Position numbers and translations under genes: made by a program. Shown piece after piece: positions 28,855 to 38,198 of a stretch of DNA of 64,000 nt (position 1 is its first letter; every line of letters starts with the position of its first letter). The stretch is from Blautia sp. AF19-10LB. Its GTDB lineage: Bacteria > Bacillota > Clostridia > Lachnospirales > Lachnospiraceae. The stretch spans positions 1 through 64,000 of the forward strand of contig NZ_QTWS01000011.1 of assembly GCF_003461245.1 (NCBI RefSeq), given 5' to 3'. The notes beneath the pieces are model-generated. The model was given only the letters and a program-made list of their open reading frames with translations. It had not been told where the DNA came from and made no database searches.

Positions 28855-29733
28855 ATGAATTGGATTGATAAACTGGAACGTAAGTTTGGACGATTCGGGG
28901 TTGAGAACCTGACGATGTATGTGATCATCTGTTATGTGGTGGGGTATTTTCTGACTTACCTGAATCCGAATCTGATGGATATGATGAGCCTTGATGTGGC
29001 AAAGATCCTTCACGGACAGGTTTGGAGACTTGTGACCTGGGTGATCTACCCGCCAAGCACAGGAAATTTCCTGCTGTTTGTGATCTCTATCCTGTTTTTC
29101 TATTATCCGATTGGAACTTCTCTGGAACGTACCTGGGGTGCTTTTCGATATACCCTGTATATTTTTTCCGGACTGTTCTTTGTGCTGATCGCCGCTTTTC
29201 TGACTTATTTTATAACAGGTGGTTATGTTACGATCGGTGGAGTGAGCTACATGATTGGCGGCGGAGTGTTTACGACATATTACGTCAGCCTTTCTGTATT
29301 TCTTGCTTATGCGATGTCATGCCCGGATATGCAGATCCTTTTGTGGTTTGTGATCCCGATCAAGATGAAATGGATGGCGATCGTCTATGGTGCGATCATT
29401 CTTTATGATATGATCACTTATCTGAGAATGGGACTCTGGGTATATGTGGTTCCGATCATTGCCTCTCTTCTGAACTTCGTGCTGTTCTTCTTCAGCACAA
29501 GAAACATGCAGCGATATAATCCTAAGGAAGTTCACAGAAGAAGAGAGTTCAAGAAAGCGGTCGCACAGAGCAGGGTCAATCCGGCAACAGGCGGTATCAC
29601 CAAGCACAAATGCGCAATCTGCGGCAGAACAGAGAAGGACGATCCGAACCTGGAATTCAGATTCTGTTCCAAATGCAATGGAAATTATGAGTATTGTCAG
29701 GATCATCTGTTTACGCATCAGCATGTGAAATAA
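28855..29733 (+). CDS. Rhomboid-like membrane protein with C-terminal zinc ribbon
   Basis: A 292-residue protein with about six membrane segments (roughly residues 22-42, 61-85, 100-125, 128-155, 160-185, 195-215), then a basic cytosolic linker and a zinc-ribbon-like tail with C253, C256 and a later CSKC plus Cys/His residues (YCQDHLFTHQH). The segment VWRLVTWVIYPP followed by LERTWGAFRYTLY resembles the rhomboid/Derlin fold. The rhomboid catalytic GxSG serine and membrane histidine are not visible, so it is probably not a protease. AAGGAG lies 14 bases before ATG. Function unknown; a role in membrane protein handling is possible. Confidence 0.7.
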   Translation: MNWIDKLERKFGRFGVENLTMYVIICYVVGYFLTYLNPNLMDMMSLDVAKILHGQVWRLVTWVIYPPSTGNFLLFVISILFFYYPIGTSLERTWGAFRYTLYIFSGLFFVLIAAFLTYFITGGYVTIGGVSYMIGGGVFTTYYVSLSVFLAYAMSCPDMQILLWFVIPIKMKWMAIVYGAIILYDMITYLRMGLWVYVVPIIASLLNFVLFFFSTRNMQRYNPKEVHRRREFKKAVAQSRVNPATGGITKHKCAICGRTEKDDPNLEFRFCSKCNGNYEYCQDHLFTHQHVK

Positions 29734-29765
29734 CAGGTAATAATAAAAACGAGGAGATATACATT

Positions 29766-31058
29766 ATGAAAAAAGAGCCGTTTGTAACATTAGACAAGCT
29801 GAAAGAGATTACAGCACAGTATCCGACACCGTTTCATCTCTACGATGAAAAAGGAATCCGCGAGAATGCAAAAGCATTAAAAGAAGCATTCGCATGGAAC
29901 AAAGGCTTCAAAGAATTTTTTGCTGTAAAGGCAACTCCGAACCCGTATCTGATCCAGATCCTTCAGGAGTACGGCTGTGGCTGCGACTGCTCTTCCATGA
30001 CAGAGCTGATGCTTTCCAAGGCGATCGGATGCAAAAAAGGTGATATCATGTTCTCTTCCAACGATACTCCGGAAGCAGAATTCCGTTATGCAGATGAGAT
30101 CGGCGGAATCATCAACCTGGATGATATCACACATATCGAAGCAGTAGAGCGTGCTGTAGGCAAGATACCGGAGACGATCAGTTGCCGTTACAATCCGGGC
30201 GGTGTGTTCAAGATCAGCAATGATATCATGGACAACCCTGGAGATGCAAAATACGGAATGACAACAGAGCAGATCTTTGATGCTTTCCGTATCCTCAAAT
30301 CCAAAGGAGCCAAGAATTTCGGTATCCATGCATTCCTTGCCAGCAATACCGTAACAAATGAGTATTATCCGATGCTTGCAAAAGTAATGTTCGAACTGGC
30401 AGTAAAACTTCACGAAGAGACAGGAGCAGACATCAAGTTCATCAATCTTTCCGGTGGAATCGGAATCCCGTACAGACCAGATCAGACTCCGAATGATATC
30501 CGAGTGATCGGTGAAGGTGTCCGCAAGGTATATGAGGAAGTTCTTGTTCCGGCTGGAATGGACGACATTGCGATCTATACAGAACTTGGACGTTTCATGA
30601 TGGGACCGTATGGCTGCCTGGTAACAAAAGCCATCCATGAGAAACACACCCACAAAGAATATGTCGGTGTAGATGCCTGCGCAGTAAACCTGATGCGTCC
30701 GGCTATGTATGGTGCATACCATCATATCACCGTTATGGGCAAAGAGGACAAACCATGCGATCATCTCTACGACATCACAGGATCTCTCTGCGAGAATAAC
30801 GACAAATTTGCGATCGACCGTTACCTTCCGGAGATCGAGATGGGCGACCTGCTTGTAATCCACGATACAGGAGCACACGGATTTGCAATGGGTTACAATT
30901 ACAATGGTAAACTCAAATCCGCAGAGATCCTTCTCCATGAGGATGGAAGCTTCGAGATGATCCGAAGAGCAGAGACACCGAAGGATTATTTTGCAACTTT
31001 CGACAGCTTCCCGATCTATGAGAAACTTCTTGAGGACGAAGATAAACTTTACAAATAA
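29766..31058 (+). CDS. lysA: Diaminopimelate decarboxylase
   Basis: Decarboxylates meso-diaminopimelate to L-lysine with pyridoxal phosphate. The 430-residue protein is a fold-type III decarboxylase: PLP lysine in FFAVKATPNPYL (about residue 50), SGGIGIPYRP for phosphate binding, ELGRFMMGPYG, and SLCENND in place of the more usual xxCESxD. It is a divergent Clostridia-type form. The ATG follows GAGGAG; in-frame codons upstream fall within the preceding gene. It might act on a related substrate, but length and motifs favour LysA. Confidence 0.87.
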   Translation: MKKEPFVTLDKLKEITAQYPTPFHLYDEKGIRENAKALKEAFAWNKGFKEFFAVKATPNPYLIQILQEYGCGCDCSSMTELMLSKAIGCKKGDIMFSSNDTPEAEFRYADEIGGIINLDDITHIEAVERAVGKIPETISCRYNPGGVFKISNDIMDNPGDAKYGMTTEQIFDAFRILKSKGAKNFGIHAFLASNTVTNEYYPMLAKVMFELAVKLHEETGADIKFINLSGGIGIPYRPDQTPNDIRVIGEGVRKVYEEVLVPAGMDDIAIYTELGRFMMGPYGCLVTKAIHEKHTHKEYVGVDACAVNLMRPAMYGAYHHITVMGKEDKPCDHLYDITGSLCENNDKFAIDRYLPEIEMGDLLVIHDTGAHGFAMGYNYNGKLKSAEILLHEDGSFEMIRRAETPKDYFATFDSFPIYEKLLEDEDKLYK

Positions 31059-31093
31059 TTTTTGTTATTATTACAGATAATTCCAAAAAACAC

Positions 31094-31122
31094 TTGCAGG
31101 GAACCGGAAATTATGATAATAT
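31094..31122 (+). promoter_or_regulatory. Promoter of tRNA-Leu
   Basis: TTGCAG at 31094-31099, a 17-base spacer, and TAATAT at 31117-31122. The transcript would start about 10 bases before the mature tRNA. Confidence 0.65.
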
Positions 31123-31138
31123 AATTTTCGGTTCTTGT

Positions 31139-31218
31139 GCCGCTGTGGCGGAATTGGCAGACGCACTTGACTCAAAATCAAGCGGGAAACCGTGCCGGTT
31201 CGAGTCCGGCCAGCGGCA
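31139..31218 (+). tRNA. tRNA-Leu (anticodon CAA)
   Basis: Acceptor strands GCCGCTG and CAGCGGC pair fully. The D arm region GGCGGAATTGGCAGAC, anticodon stem CTTGA/TCAAG with loop CTCAAAA (anticodon CAA, reads UUG), a variable arm of class II size, and a T arm with GGTTCGAGTCC are all present. The CCA end is not encoded. Confidence 0.95.
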
Positions 31219-31224
31219 CTTACA

Positions 31225-31258
31225 GAAGCTCTCTGAATGGTTCAGGGAGCTTTTTTCT
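31225..31258 (+). terminator. Intrinsic terminator after tRNA-Leu
   Basis: AAGCTCTCTGAA pairs with TTCAGGGAGCTT around a three-base loop, followed by a run of T. Confidence 0.88.
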
Positions 31259-31324
31259 GCCCTTAAATAACTTCCAGTCGAAAAACGCTTTATGAAAAGT
31301 TTATAAAAATTCATACAATGAACA

Positions 31325-31353
31325 TTGAATAACCATGAAAAAAATGGTATGGT
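31325..31353 (+). promoter_or_regulatory. Probable promoter of ftsH
   Basis: TTGAAT at 31325-31330, a 17-base spacer, and TATGGT at 31348-31353. The leader is about 75 bases and contains the direct repeat at 31364 and 31402. Confidence 0.5.
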
Positions 31354-31363
31354 ACATGACATA

Positions 31364-31413
31364 AATGATTTCGAAAGAATACGGGAATGCTGAATATACC
31401 GAATGATTTCGAA
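31364..31413 (+). repeat. 12-base direct repeat in ftsH leader
   Basis: AATGATTTCGAA occurs at 31364-31375 and again at 31402-31413, offset by 38 bases, between the probable promoter and the ftsH ribosome binding region. Contains TTCGAA, a palindrome. A regulator site or RNA-level element is possible; nothing in the sequence names the regulator. Confidence 0.5.
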
Positions 31414-31434
31414 GAGATGGAGGACAGAGGATAA

Positions 31435-33306
31435 ATGAAATTTGGTAACAAGAAACCAGAAAAGATACCAATGTATGTCTATTACATCATTGCCGGTATC
31501 ATTATCATTCTTCTGAACATGCTCGTAGTTCCGGCAGTGCAGGAACGAAGCGTGCAGAAGACAGATTATTCTACTTTCATACAGAGCGTGGAGAAGGGTG
31601 AAGTCACCAAGGCCACAGTAGAAGAAAATTATATTTATTATGAGATCGGCTCCGAGGATTCAGACGATGCCGTTCTCTGCAAGACCGTCAAAATGGACGA
31701 CCCGGATCTTGTAAACCGTCTGCTGGATGCAGATGTGACCATGGACGAAGTACTTCCTGAGAGTCCGTCTATCTTTATGACACTTCTTTTGAGCTATGTA
31801 GTGCCGATCGTGATCTTTATCTTTATCGGACGCTGGCTCAGCAAGAAGATGATGGCATCCATGGGCGGCGGTCCTGGAGGAACGATGTCCTTTGGAAAGA
31901 GCAATGCCAAAGTCTACGTCAAATCATCCACAGGGATCAAGTTTTCTGATGTGGCAGGAGAGGACGAGGCGAAGGAGCTTCTGACAGAGATCGTTGACTA
32001 TCTCCACAATCCGCACAAATATACAGAGATCGGAGCTTCCATGCCAAAAGGTGCCCTCCTTGTAGGCCCTCCAGGAACAGGTAAGACCCTTCTTGCCAAG
32101 GCTGTTGCAGGTGAGGCAGAAGTACCATTTTTCTCTATCTCCGGTTCTGAGTTTGTAGAGATGTTTGTTGGTATGGGTGCGGCCAAGGTCCGTGACCTTT
32201 TTAAACAGGCGAATGAGAAAGCTCCTTGTATTGTCTTCATCGATGAGATCGATACCATTGGTAAGAAGCGTGACGGTGCCGGATTCACAGGCGGTAACGA
32301 TGAGCGTGAGCAGACACTGAACCAGCTTCTGACAGAGATGGATGGTTTTGACGGCTCCAAGGGTGTTGTGATCCTTGCCGCAACAAACCGCCCGGATTCC
32401 TTGGACCCGGCACTTCTCCGTCCGGGACGTTTTGACCGGAGGATCCCTGTAGAACTTCCAGATATCCAGGGACGTGAGGAGATCCTCAAAGTCCATGCGA
32501 AGAAGATCAAGATCGCAGATACCGTCAGATTTGACGAGATCGCCAAGGCAGCAGCAGGTGCTTCCGGTGCAGAACTTGCCAATATCGTCAATGAGGCAGC
32601 TCTCCGTGCTGTCCGTGACGGACGTAAGTTCGCAACACAGGCAGACTTCGAGGAGAGTATCGAGGTTGTTATCGCCGGTTATCAGAAGAAGAACCGTGTG
32701 CTTTCCAACAAGGAGAAACTGATCGTATCCTACCATGAGATCGGGCATGCGCTGGTCGCTGCGAAGCAGACAGAGTCCGCACCGGTTCACAAGATCACGA
32801 TCATCCCGCGTACTTCCGGTGCGCTTGGATACACCATGCAGGTCGATGAGCAGGAACACTACCTCATGACCAAAGAAGAACTGGAAAACAAGATCGCTAC
32901 ATTCACCGGTGGACGTGCGGCGGAGGAGCTGATCTTCCACTCCATCACAACCGGAGCATCCAACGATATCGAGCAGGCGACCAAGATCGCAAGAGCGATG
33001 ATCTCACGCTATGGTATGAGTGATGATTTTGATATGGTTGCGATGGAAACAGTCAGCAACCAGTATCTTGGCGGCGATTCCAGCCTTGCATGCTCTTTTG
33101 AGACACAGACACTTCTGGACAAGAAGGTTGTAGACCTTGTCCGCACCCAGCATGAGAAGGCACTCAAGATCCTTCAGGATAATATCGGCAAGCTTCATGA
33201 GCTGGCGAAGTATCTCTATGAACATGAGACGATCACAGGCGAAGAATTCATGAAGATCCTTGAGGCTCCGTCGGAGATCCCGGGTGTAAGCCTTACAAAA
33301 GAATAA
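31435..33306 (+). CDS. ftsH: ATP-dependent zinc metalloprotease FtsH
   Basis: Membrane-anchored AAA+ protease that extracts and degrades membrane and regulatory proteins. The 623-residue protein has two N-terminal membrane segments (about residues 13-31 and 118-136) around a short outer domain, then a Gly-rich linker, Walker A GPPGTGKT (211-218), Walker B IVFIDEID, the second region of homology with RPGRFDRR, and the zinc site HEIGH (434-438; Ala replaced by Ile compared with the usual HEAGH). A later Asp in [12 protein letters not shown] completes zinc binding. The start follows GGAGGACAGAGGATAA. Confidence 0.96.
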   Translation: MKFGNKKPEKIPMYVYYIIAGIIIILLNMLVVPAVQERSVQKTDYSTFIQSVEKGEVTKATVEENYIYYEIGSEDSDDAVLCKTVKMDDPDLVNRLLDADVTMDEVLPESPSIFMTLLLSYVVPIVIFIFIGRWLSKKMMASMGGGPGGTMSFGKSNAKVYVKSSTGIKFSDVAGEDEAKELLTEIVDYLHNPHKYTEIGASMPKGALLVGPPGTGKTLLAKAVAGEAEVPFFSISGSEFVEMFVGMGAAKVRDLFKQANEKAPCIVFIDEIDTIGKKRDGAGFTGGNDEREQTLNQLLTEMDGFDGSKGVVILAATNRPDSLDPALLRPGRFDRRIPVELPDIQGREEILKVHAKKIKIADTVRFDEIAKAAAGASGAELANIVNEAALRAVRDGRKFATQADFEESIEVVIAGYQKKNRVLSNKEKLIVSYHEIGHALVAAKQTESAPVHKITIIPRTSGALGYTMQVDEQEHYLMTKEELENKIATFTGGRAAEELIFHSITTGASNDIEQATKIARAMISRYGMSDDFDMVAMETVSNQYLGGDSSLACSFETQTLLDKKVVDLVRTQHEKALKILQDNIGKLHELAKYLYEHETITGEEFMKILEAPSEIPGVSLTKE

Positions 33307-33343
33307 AAGACACCGCTATTTTGAGCGTGCGGCAGAAGAACAG

Positions 33344-33383
33344 AAGACAGTTCCGGCGAAATTCGTTGAGAACTGTCTTTTTT
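33344..33383 (+). terminator. Intrinsic terminator after ftsH
   Basis: AAGACAGTTC (33344-33353) pairs perfectly with GAACTGTCTT (33370-33379), followed by a T run. Its downstream arm overlaps the -35 box of the next promoter. Confidence 0.8.
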
Positions 33384-33394
33384 TATGCTATACT
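33366..33394 (+). promoter_or_regulatory. Promoter embedded in the ftsH terminator
   Basis: TTGAGA at 33366-33371, 17-base spacer, and TATACT at 33389-33394. The -35 box overlaps the terminator stem and the spacer is the T run. It would start the zinc-finger protein, polA, coaE, walJ transcript. Confidence 0.6.
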
Positions 33395-33460
33395 ACGAAG
33401 AAGAATGAATACTGCCCGGTCGGAATGGGCAGCCAGACAGAAATAAGGGAGGTGCAGTCG

Positions 33461-33805
33461 GTGTCGGGAATGGATTGCAGAACAGCAGAGAGTATGGTCA
33501 CACGTTTTATCGATCACAGTCTGTCTGTGAATGAACTGGAGGAATTTCTGGATCATATAGAGACCTGTCCCTCCTGCTATGATGAACTGGAGACTTATTT
33601 TATCGTACATGAGGCAATGCAGCAGCTTGATGAGAAGGAGGACGGGACAGTCCTTGACTTTAAGAAACTTCTGGAGCAGGAGATCCGGAGATCCAGACGC
33701 TCTATCCGGCAGAAGAGGGGGCTTCGTTTTACGCTGGGGCTTATCTGCATGGCAGCCGCTGTGGCCTTGTGCGTGTTTGTGATCTTTGCTATATTAGGGA
33801 AATAA
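33461..33805 (+). CDS. Membrane protein with zf-HC2-like zinc finger (anti-sigma-factor-like)
   Basis: A 114-residue protein. An N-terminal region with HIETCPSC (H-x3-C-x2-C) resembles the zinc-binding anti-sigma fold. A charged middle (rich in Arg and Lys, about 75-88) precedes one C-terminal membrane helix (about 90-113). GTG at 33461 is chosen because AAGGGAGGT ends about 7 bases earlier; an ATG three codons later is the alternative. No sigma factor gene is adjacent, so the partner is unknown. Located just upstream of polA. Confidence 0.7.
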   Translation: MSGMDCRTAESMVTRFIDHSLSVNELEEFLDHIETCPSCYDELETYFIVHEAMQQLDEKEDGTVLDFKKLLEQEIRRSRRSIRQKRGLRFTLGLICMAAAVALCVFVIFAILGK

Positions 33806-33848
33806 AGAGCATCGAGTGTGAGCCAAAATGTAACAGGAGGACAGAAAC

Positions 33849-36488
33849 TTGAGTGAAAAAATATTATTGATAGATGGACACAGTATACTGAACCGCGCTT
33901 TTTATGGGCTTCCGGATCTGACCAATTCAGAGGGGAAACATACAGGCGCGGTTTATGGATTTTTGAATATCCTTTTCCGCATTCTTGAGGAGGAAAAACC
34001 AGATTATCTGACTGTTGCGTTTGACCTTCATGAGCCGACGTTCCGCCATAAGATGTACGAGGCATACAAAGGCACGAGAAAGCCGATGCCGTCAGAACTG
34101 CGTGAGCAGGTACCTCTGATCCGGGAAGTACTCACGTCCATGGGAGTCAAGACCGTATCCATGGCAGGATATGAGGCAGATGACCTTCTTGGCACACTGG
34201 CGTTCCGAAGTGAGAAACAGGGGATGGATGTCACAATCCTTTCCGGAGACCGTGACCTTCTCCAGCTTGCGACAGACAAGATTATGATCCGTCTGCCAAA
34301 GACATCCCGGGGCAAGACAACGATCGAGAATTTCCATGCAGAGCAGGTTCTGGAGAAATATCAGGTAACACCGCCGCAGATCATTGAGCTCAAGGCCCTG
34401 ATGGGAGACTCCGCCGACAATATCCCGGGGATCCCGGGTGTCGGAGAGAAAACAGCGACCAAACTGATCGTACAGTATGGCTCCATTGAGAATGCACACG
34501 AGCATCTCGAGGAAGTGAAGCCAAACAAGGCGAAGGAATCTCTCAGGGAGCACTACGATCTGGCAGTCTTAAGCAAGACTCTGGCAACGATCAACACGGA
34601 CAGCCCGCTGGAATTTGCATACGAGGAGGCAAGGCTTCAGGATCTTTATACGCCAGAAGCTTACGAACTTTGCAAACGTCTGGAATTCAAGAACCTTTTG
34701 AGCCGTTTTGATGCGGCAAGTGTGTCACAGCAGACGATGACAGATGACTTTTTTACCTGCGAAGACCTTTCTGGGGCAGAGGCACTTTTCCAGAAGGCAG
34801 CAGCGAAGCCTTATGTCGGCGTAGAACTTCTCTGTGACAGGGAAGACGTTTACGGAGTCGGGATCGCACTGGAGGAAGAGGAAGTTTATCATATTCCGGC
34901 GCAGGGGCTTATGACAGGCGACTATCTCTGCGGTAAATTAAAAGAACTCGCCGACACGACGGTTCTCTGCTGCATGGATGTCAAGAGCGTTCTGAAACAT
35001 GTGAAACTTACAGAAACTTCCCATGTGTTTGATACAGGAATCGGTGTATATCTTCTGAATCCGCTGAAATCTTCCTACACTTTCGACGACGTGGCAAAGG
35101 AATATCTCGATGGGAAACTCCTTCCGACCCGTGAGGACCTTCTTGGCAAGGACAGCATCCAAAAAGCCTGGGAAAAATCCTCCGAAGGACTGGGGACCTA
35201 CGCCTGCTATGTGGCATATACAGCTTTGGCGTCCAGAGGACCGATCGAAAAAGCCCTCCACGAGACGGAAATGTGGAAAGTCTACACAGAGATCGAGCTT
35301 CCGCTGGTATTTACCCTGAATTCCATGGAAGAGTGGGGGATCCGTGTCAAGGGCGAAGAATTAAAGAGCTACGGAGAAAAATTAAGCGTCCGCATCCAGG
35401 AACTGGAAAAAATGATCTGGGAGCAGGCAGGAGAAGAATTCAACATCAACTCTCCGAAACAGCTCGGTGTGATCCTGTTCGAAAAAATGGGGATTCCGGG
35501 CGGCAAGAAGACAAAAACAGGTTATTCTACAGCCGCAGATATCCTTGAGAAACTTGCACCGGAACATGAAATCATCAAAAATATCCTGGAATACCGCCAG
35601 CTTGCGAAACTCAAATCCACTTATGCAGACGGACTGAGTGCCGTGATCGAACCGGATGGAAGGATCCATTCCACCTTTAACCAGACGATCACAGCGACGG
35701 GACGTATCAGCAGTACGGAACCGAACCTTCAAAACATTCCGGTCAGAATGGAACTCGGACGGCTGATCCGCAAAGTTTTTGTGCCGGAAGATGGTTTTGT
35801 ATTTCTGGATGCAGACTACTCGCAGATCGAACTTCGAGTACTCGCGCATATGTCCGGGGACGAGAAGCTGATCCAGGCATACAGAGAGGCACAGGATATC
35901 CACCGCCTGACAGCATCTCAGGTATTCCACGTTCCGTTTGACGAAGTGACACCACTGCAGCGAAGAAACGCCAAGGCGGTCAACTTTGGTATCGTATATG
36001 GGATCAGCTCCTTCGGACTCAGTCAGGACTTAAGCATCACCCGCAAAGAGGCGGCTGCCTATATCGAGAAATATTTTGAAACTTATCCAAAGATCAAGGG
36101 ATTTCTGGATGAACTCGTTGCAACGGGCAAAGAAAAAGGCTATGTGTCCACCATGCTCGGACGCCGCCGCCCGATACCGGAATTGAAATCCAGTAATTTC
36201 ATGCAGCGGTCTTTTGGCGAACGAGTGGCGATGAACTCCCCGATCCAGGGAAGTGCGGCAGATATCATCAAGATTGCGATGAACCGCGTCTATGAGAGGA
36301 TGAAACAGGAAGGACTGGAGTCAAGGCTTGTCCTTCAGGTACACGATGAGCTTCTGATCGAGACAAAGAAAGAAGAGATCGAAACCGTTTCAAAGATCCT
36401 GGAAGAAGAAATGAAGGGTGCTGCACATCTCTCCGTGGAGCTTGAGATCGACATGCACGAAGGCGAAAACTGGTATGAGGCAAAATAA
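33849..36488 (+). CDS. polA: DNA polymerase I
   Basis: Fills gaps and removes RNA primers in replication and repair. The 879-residue protein has a 5'-nuclease domain (1-290, LLIDGHSILNRAFYG at the start, GDSADNIPGIPGVGEKTA in the middle), a central 3'-5' exonuclease-like domain (about 300-470), and a polymerase domain with motif A (DADYSQIELRVLAH), motif B (RRNAKAVNFGIVYG) and motif C (VHDELL). The exonuclease DxE motif is absent (GVELLCD), so proofreading is probably lost, as in Bacillus. TTG at 33849 follows AGGAGG by 7 bases. Confidence 0.96.
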   Translation: MSEKILLIDGHSILNRAFYGLPDLTNSEGKHTGAVYGFLNILFRILEEEKPDYLTVAFDLHEPTFRHKMYEAYKGTRKPMPSELREQVPLIREVLTSMGVKTVSMAGYEADDLLGTLAFRSEKQGMDVTILSGDRDLLQLATDKIMIRLPKTSRGKTTIENFHAEQVLEKYQVTPPQIIELKALMGDSADNIPGIPGVGEKTATKLIVQYGSIENAHEHLEEVKPNKAKESLREHYDLAVLSKTLATINTDSPLEFAYEEARLQDLYTPEAYELCKRLEFKNLLSRFDAASVSQQTMTDDFFTCEDLSGAEALFQKAAAKPYVGVELLCDREDVYGVGIALEEEEVYHIPAQGLMTGDYLCGKLKELADTTVLCCMDVKSVLKHVKLTETSHVFDTGIGVYLLNPLKSSYTFDDVAKEYLDGKLLPTREDLLGKDSIQKAWEKSSEGLGTYACYVAYTALASRGPIEKALHETEMWKVYTEIELPLVFTLNSMEEWGIRVKGEELKSYGEKLSVRIQELEKMIWEQAGEEFNINSPKQLGVILFEKMGIPGGKKTKTGYSTAADILEKLAPEHEIIKNILEYRQLAKLKSTYADGLSAVIEPDGRIHSTFNQTITATGRISSTEPNLQNIPVRMELGRLIRKVFVPEDGFVFLDADYSQIELRVLAHMSGDEKLIQAYREAQDIHRLTASQVFHVPFDEVTPLQRRNAKAVNFGIVYGISSFGLSQDLSITRKEAAAYIEKYFETYPKIKGFLDELVATGKEKGYVSTMLGRRRPIPELKSSNFMQRSFGERVAMNSPIQGSAADIIKIAMNRVYERMKQEGLESRLVLQVHDELLIETKKEEIETVSKILEEEMKGAAHLSVELEIDMHEGENWYEAK

Positions 36489-36489
36489 A

Positions 36490-37080
36490 ATGAAGATCAT
36501 AGGAATCACTGGCGGGGTCGGTGCCGGCAAGAGCACCGTCCTTGACCATCTCGAAAAACAATACAATGCCTGTGTGCTCCAGGCGGACAAGATCGGCCAT
36601 CTTGTCATGGAGCCGGGCGGCATCTGCTATGGGCAGGTGATTGCATTATTTGGAAAACAAATCATAAAAAATGATAAAACCATTGACCGGAAGATGGTTT
36701 CTGATGTAGTATTTGCCCATGAAGAAATGCGGCAGAAACTGGATGATATCATCCATCCGGCTGTAAAAAGCTATATTCTGGATAAGATCGAAGAACAAAA
36801 AAAGGCAGGCTGTACGCTCATGATAGTGGAGGCTGCACTTCTTCTGGAAGATCATTATGATGCATTTTGTGACAAAGTATGGTATATTCATACAGACCAG
36901 GAAATCCGGATCGAACGTCTGATGAGCAGCCGCGGCTACACAAGAGAGAAAGCCGAAAACATCATCGCACGTCAGGCAACGGAAGGATTTTTCCGGGAAC
37001 ATGCGGATTATATCATACAGAATAATGGAGATCTGGACGAAACATGGCGTCAGATCGAAGAAGGGATCAGGGCATTATGA
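36490..37080 (+). CDS. coaE: Dephospho-CoA kinase
   Basis: Phosphorylates dephospho-CoA in the last step of coenzyme A synthesis. The 196-residue protein has the P-loop GGVGAGKST at residues 8-16 and the DVVFAHEEMRQKLDDIIHP segment of the family. The ATG lies one base after the polA stop; longer in-frame starts lie inside polA. polA-coaE adjacency is common in Firmicutes. Overlaps walJ by four bases. Confidence 0.95.
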   Translation: MKIIGITGGVGAGKSTVLDHLEKQYNACVLQADKIGHLVMEPGGICYGQVIALFGKQIIKNDKTIDRKMVSDVVFAHEEMRQKLDDIIHPAVKSYILDKIEEQKKAGCTLMIVEAALLLEDHYDAFCDKVWYIHTDQEIRIERLMSSRGYTREKAENIIARQATEGFFREHADYIIQNNGDLDETWRQIEEGIRAL

Positions 37081-37874
37081 GATTTTGCAGTATTGCAAGC
37101 GGCAGCAGCGGAAATTGTATTTACATAGGATCTGAGCAGACACATATGCTGGTGGATATCGGGATCAGCGGGAAGAAGATGGAGGCAGGGCTTAACAGCA
37201 TTGACCTTACCGGACGCGACCTGGACGGGATCCTGATCACCCATGAGCATTCTGATCACATCAAGGGACTTGGAGTGATCGCGCGCAGATACGGACTTCC
37301 GGTCTATGCGACGGAAGGGACAATAGATGCAATGCTGGAGAGCGGATCCCTGGGAAAACTTCCTGAGGGGATCTTTCATGAGATTCGAGAGGATGAAGCT
37401 TTTTATGTCAAAGATCTGACCATCAATCCGTTTGGCATCCCCCACGATGCGGCACAGCCTGTTGGCTACCGCGTGGAATGTGGAGACAGCTCCGTAGGGA
37501 TCGCGACGGATCTTGGTAAATATGATGAGTATATTGTCGAAAATCTTCAGAATCTGGATGCCCTTCTTCTGGAAGCAAACCATGATATCCGGATGCTTCA
37601 GGTAGGCAGATACCCTTATTACCTGAAACAGAGGATCCTGGGTGACAGAGGGCATCTGTCCAACGAAAATGCAGGCAGGCTTCTGTGCCGTCTCCTCCAT
37701 GACAACATGAAGGCAATTTTTCTTGGACATTTGAGCAGGGAAAATAATTACGAAGAACTTGCTTACGAGACTGTATGTTCAGAGGTAACACTGGGAGACA
37801 ACCCTTACAAATCAAAAGATTTCAGAATTCAGGTAGCGCACAGAGATTTTGCTTCTGAGGCAGTTACCGTATAA
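37077..37874 (+). CDS. walJ: MBL-fold metallohydrolase, WalJ/YycJ type
   Basis: A 265-residue metallo-beta-lactamase-fold protein, starting MRFCSIASGSSGNCIYIG and with the metal site THEHSDHIKG (about residue 59). The family is linked to cell wall control and DNA-related nuclease activity; in Bacillus it accompanies the walRK genes, which are not nearby here. The start overlaps the coaE stop (ATGA). Confidence 0.9.
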   Translation: MRFCSIASGSSGNCIYIGSEQTHMLVDIGISGKKMEAGLNSIDLTGRDLDGILITHEHSDHIKGLGVIARRYGLPVYATEGTIDAMLESGSLGKLPEGIFHEIREDEAFYVKDLTINPFGIPHDAAQPVGYRVECGDSSVGIATDLGKYDEYIVENLQNLDALLLEANHDIRMLQVGRYPYYLKQRILGDRGHLSNENAGRLLCRLLHDNMKAIFLGHLSRENNYEELAYETVCSEVTLGDNPYKSKDFRIQVAHRDFASEAVTV

Positions 37875-37891
37875 GAGAAAGGGAGAAAGTC

Positions 37892-38164
37892 ATGAAAAAA
37901 ACAATCATTACAGTAGTAGGAAATGACACCGTAGGAATCATTGCAAAGGTATGTACCTATCTTGCAGACAACAACGTAAACATTCTGGATATTTCCCAGA
38001 CTATCGTACAGGGGTATTTTAACATGATGATGATTGCAGACACCAGCGGTTCAGAGAAGGATGCTGCAACTATTTCAAAGGAACTTTCTGAAATCGGCGA
38101 CAAGATCGGTGTAGTGATCCGCTGCCAGCATGAAGATATTTTCAATGTAATGCACAGAATCTAA
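37892..38164 (+). CDS. ACT domain protein (UPF0237 type)
   Basis: A 90-residue protein made of one ACT domain, a fold that binds small molecules such as amino acids: [18 protein letters not shown] at the start and [12 protein letters not shown] at the end. AAAGGGAGAAAG lies before ATG. It usually pairs with the next gene (PFL/UPF0210 family), suggesting the two act together, possibly with an amino acid or related ligand. Ligand unknown. Confidence 0.9.
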   Translation: MKKTIITVVGNDTVGIIAKVCTYLADNNVNILDISQTIVQGYFNMMMIADTSGSEKDAATISKELSEIGDKIGVVIRCQHEDIFNVMHRI

Positions 38165-38198
38165 AACCTTGATAAACCTTATACAAAGGAGCACCGAC

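Noticed and set aside
29877..30938. Minus-strand open frame within lysA
   Set aside because: Shadow of the lysA coding frame; no domain or ribosome binding site.
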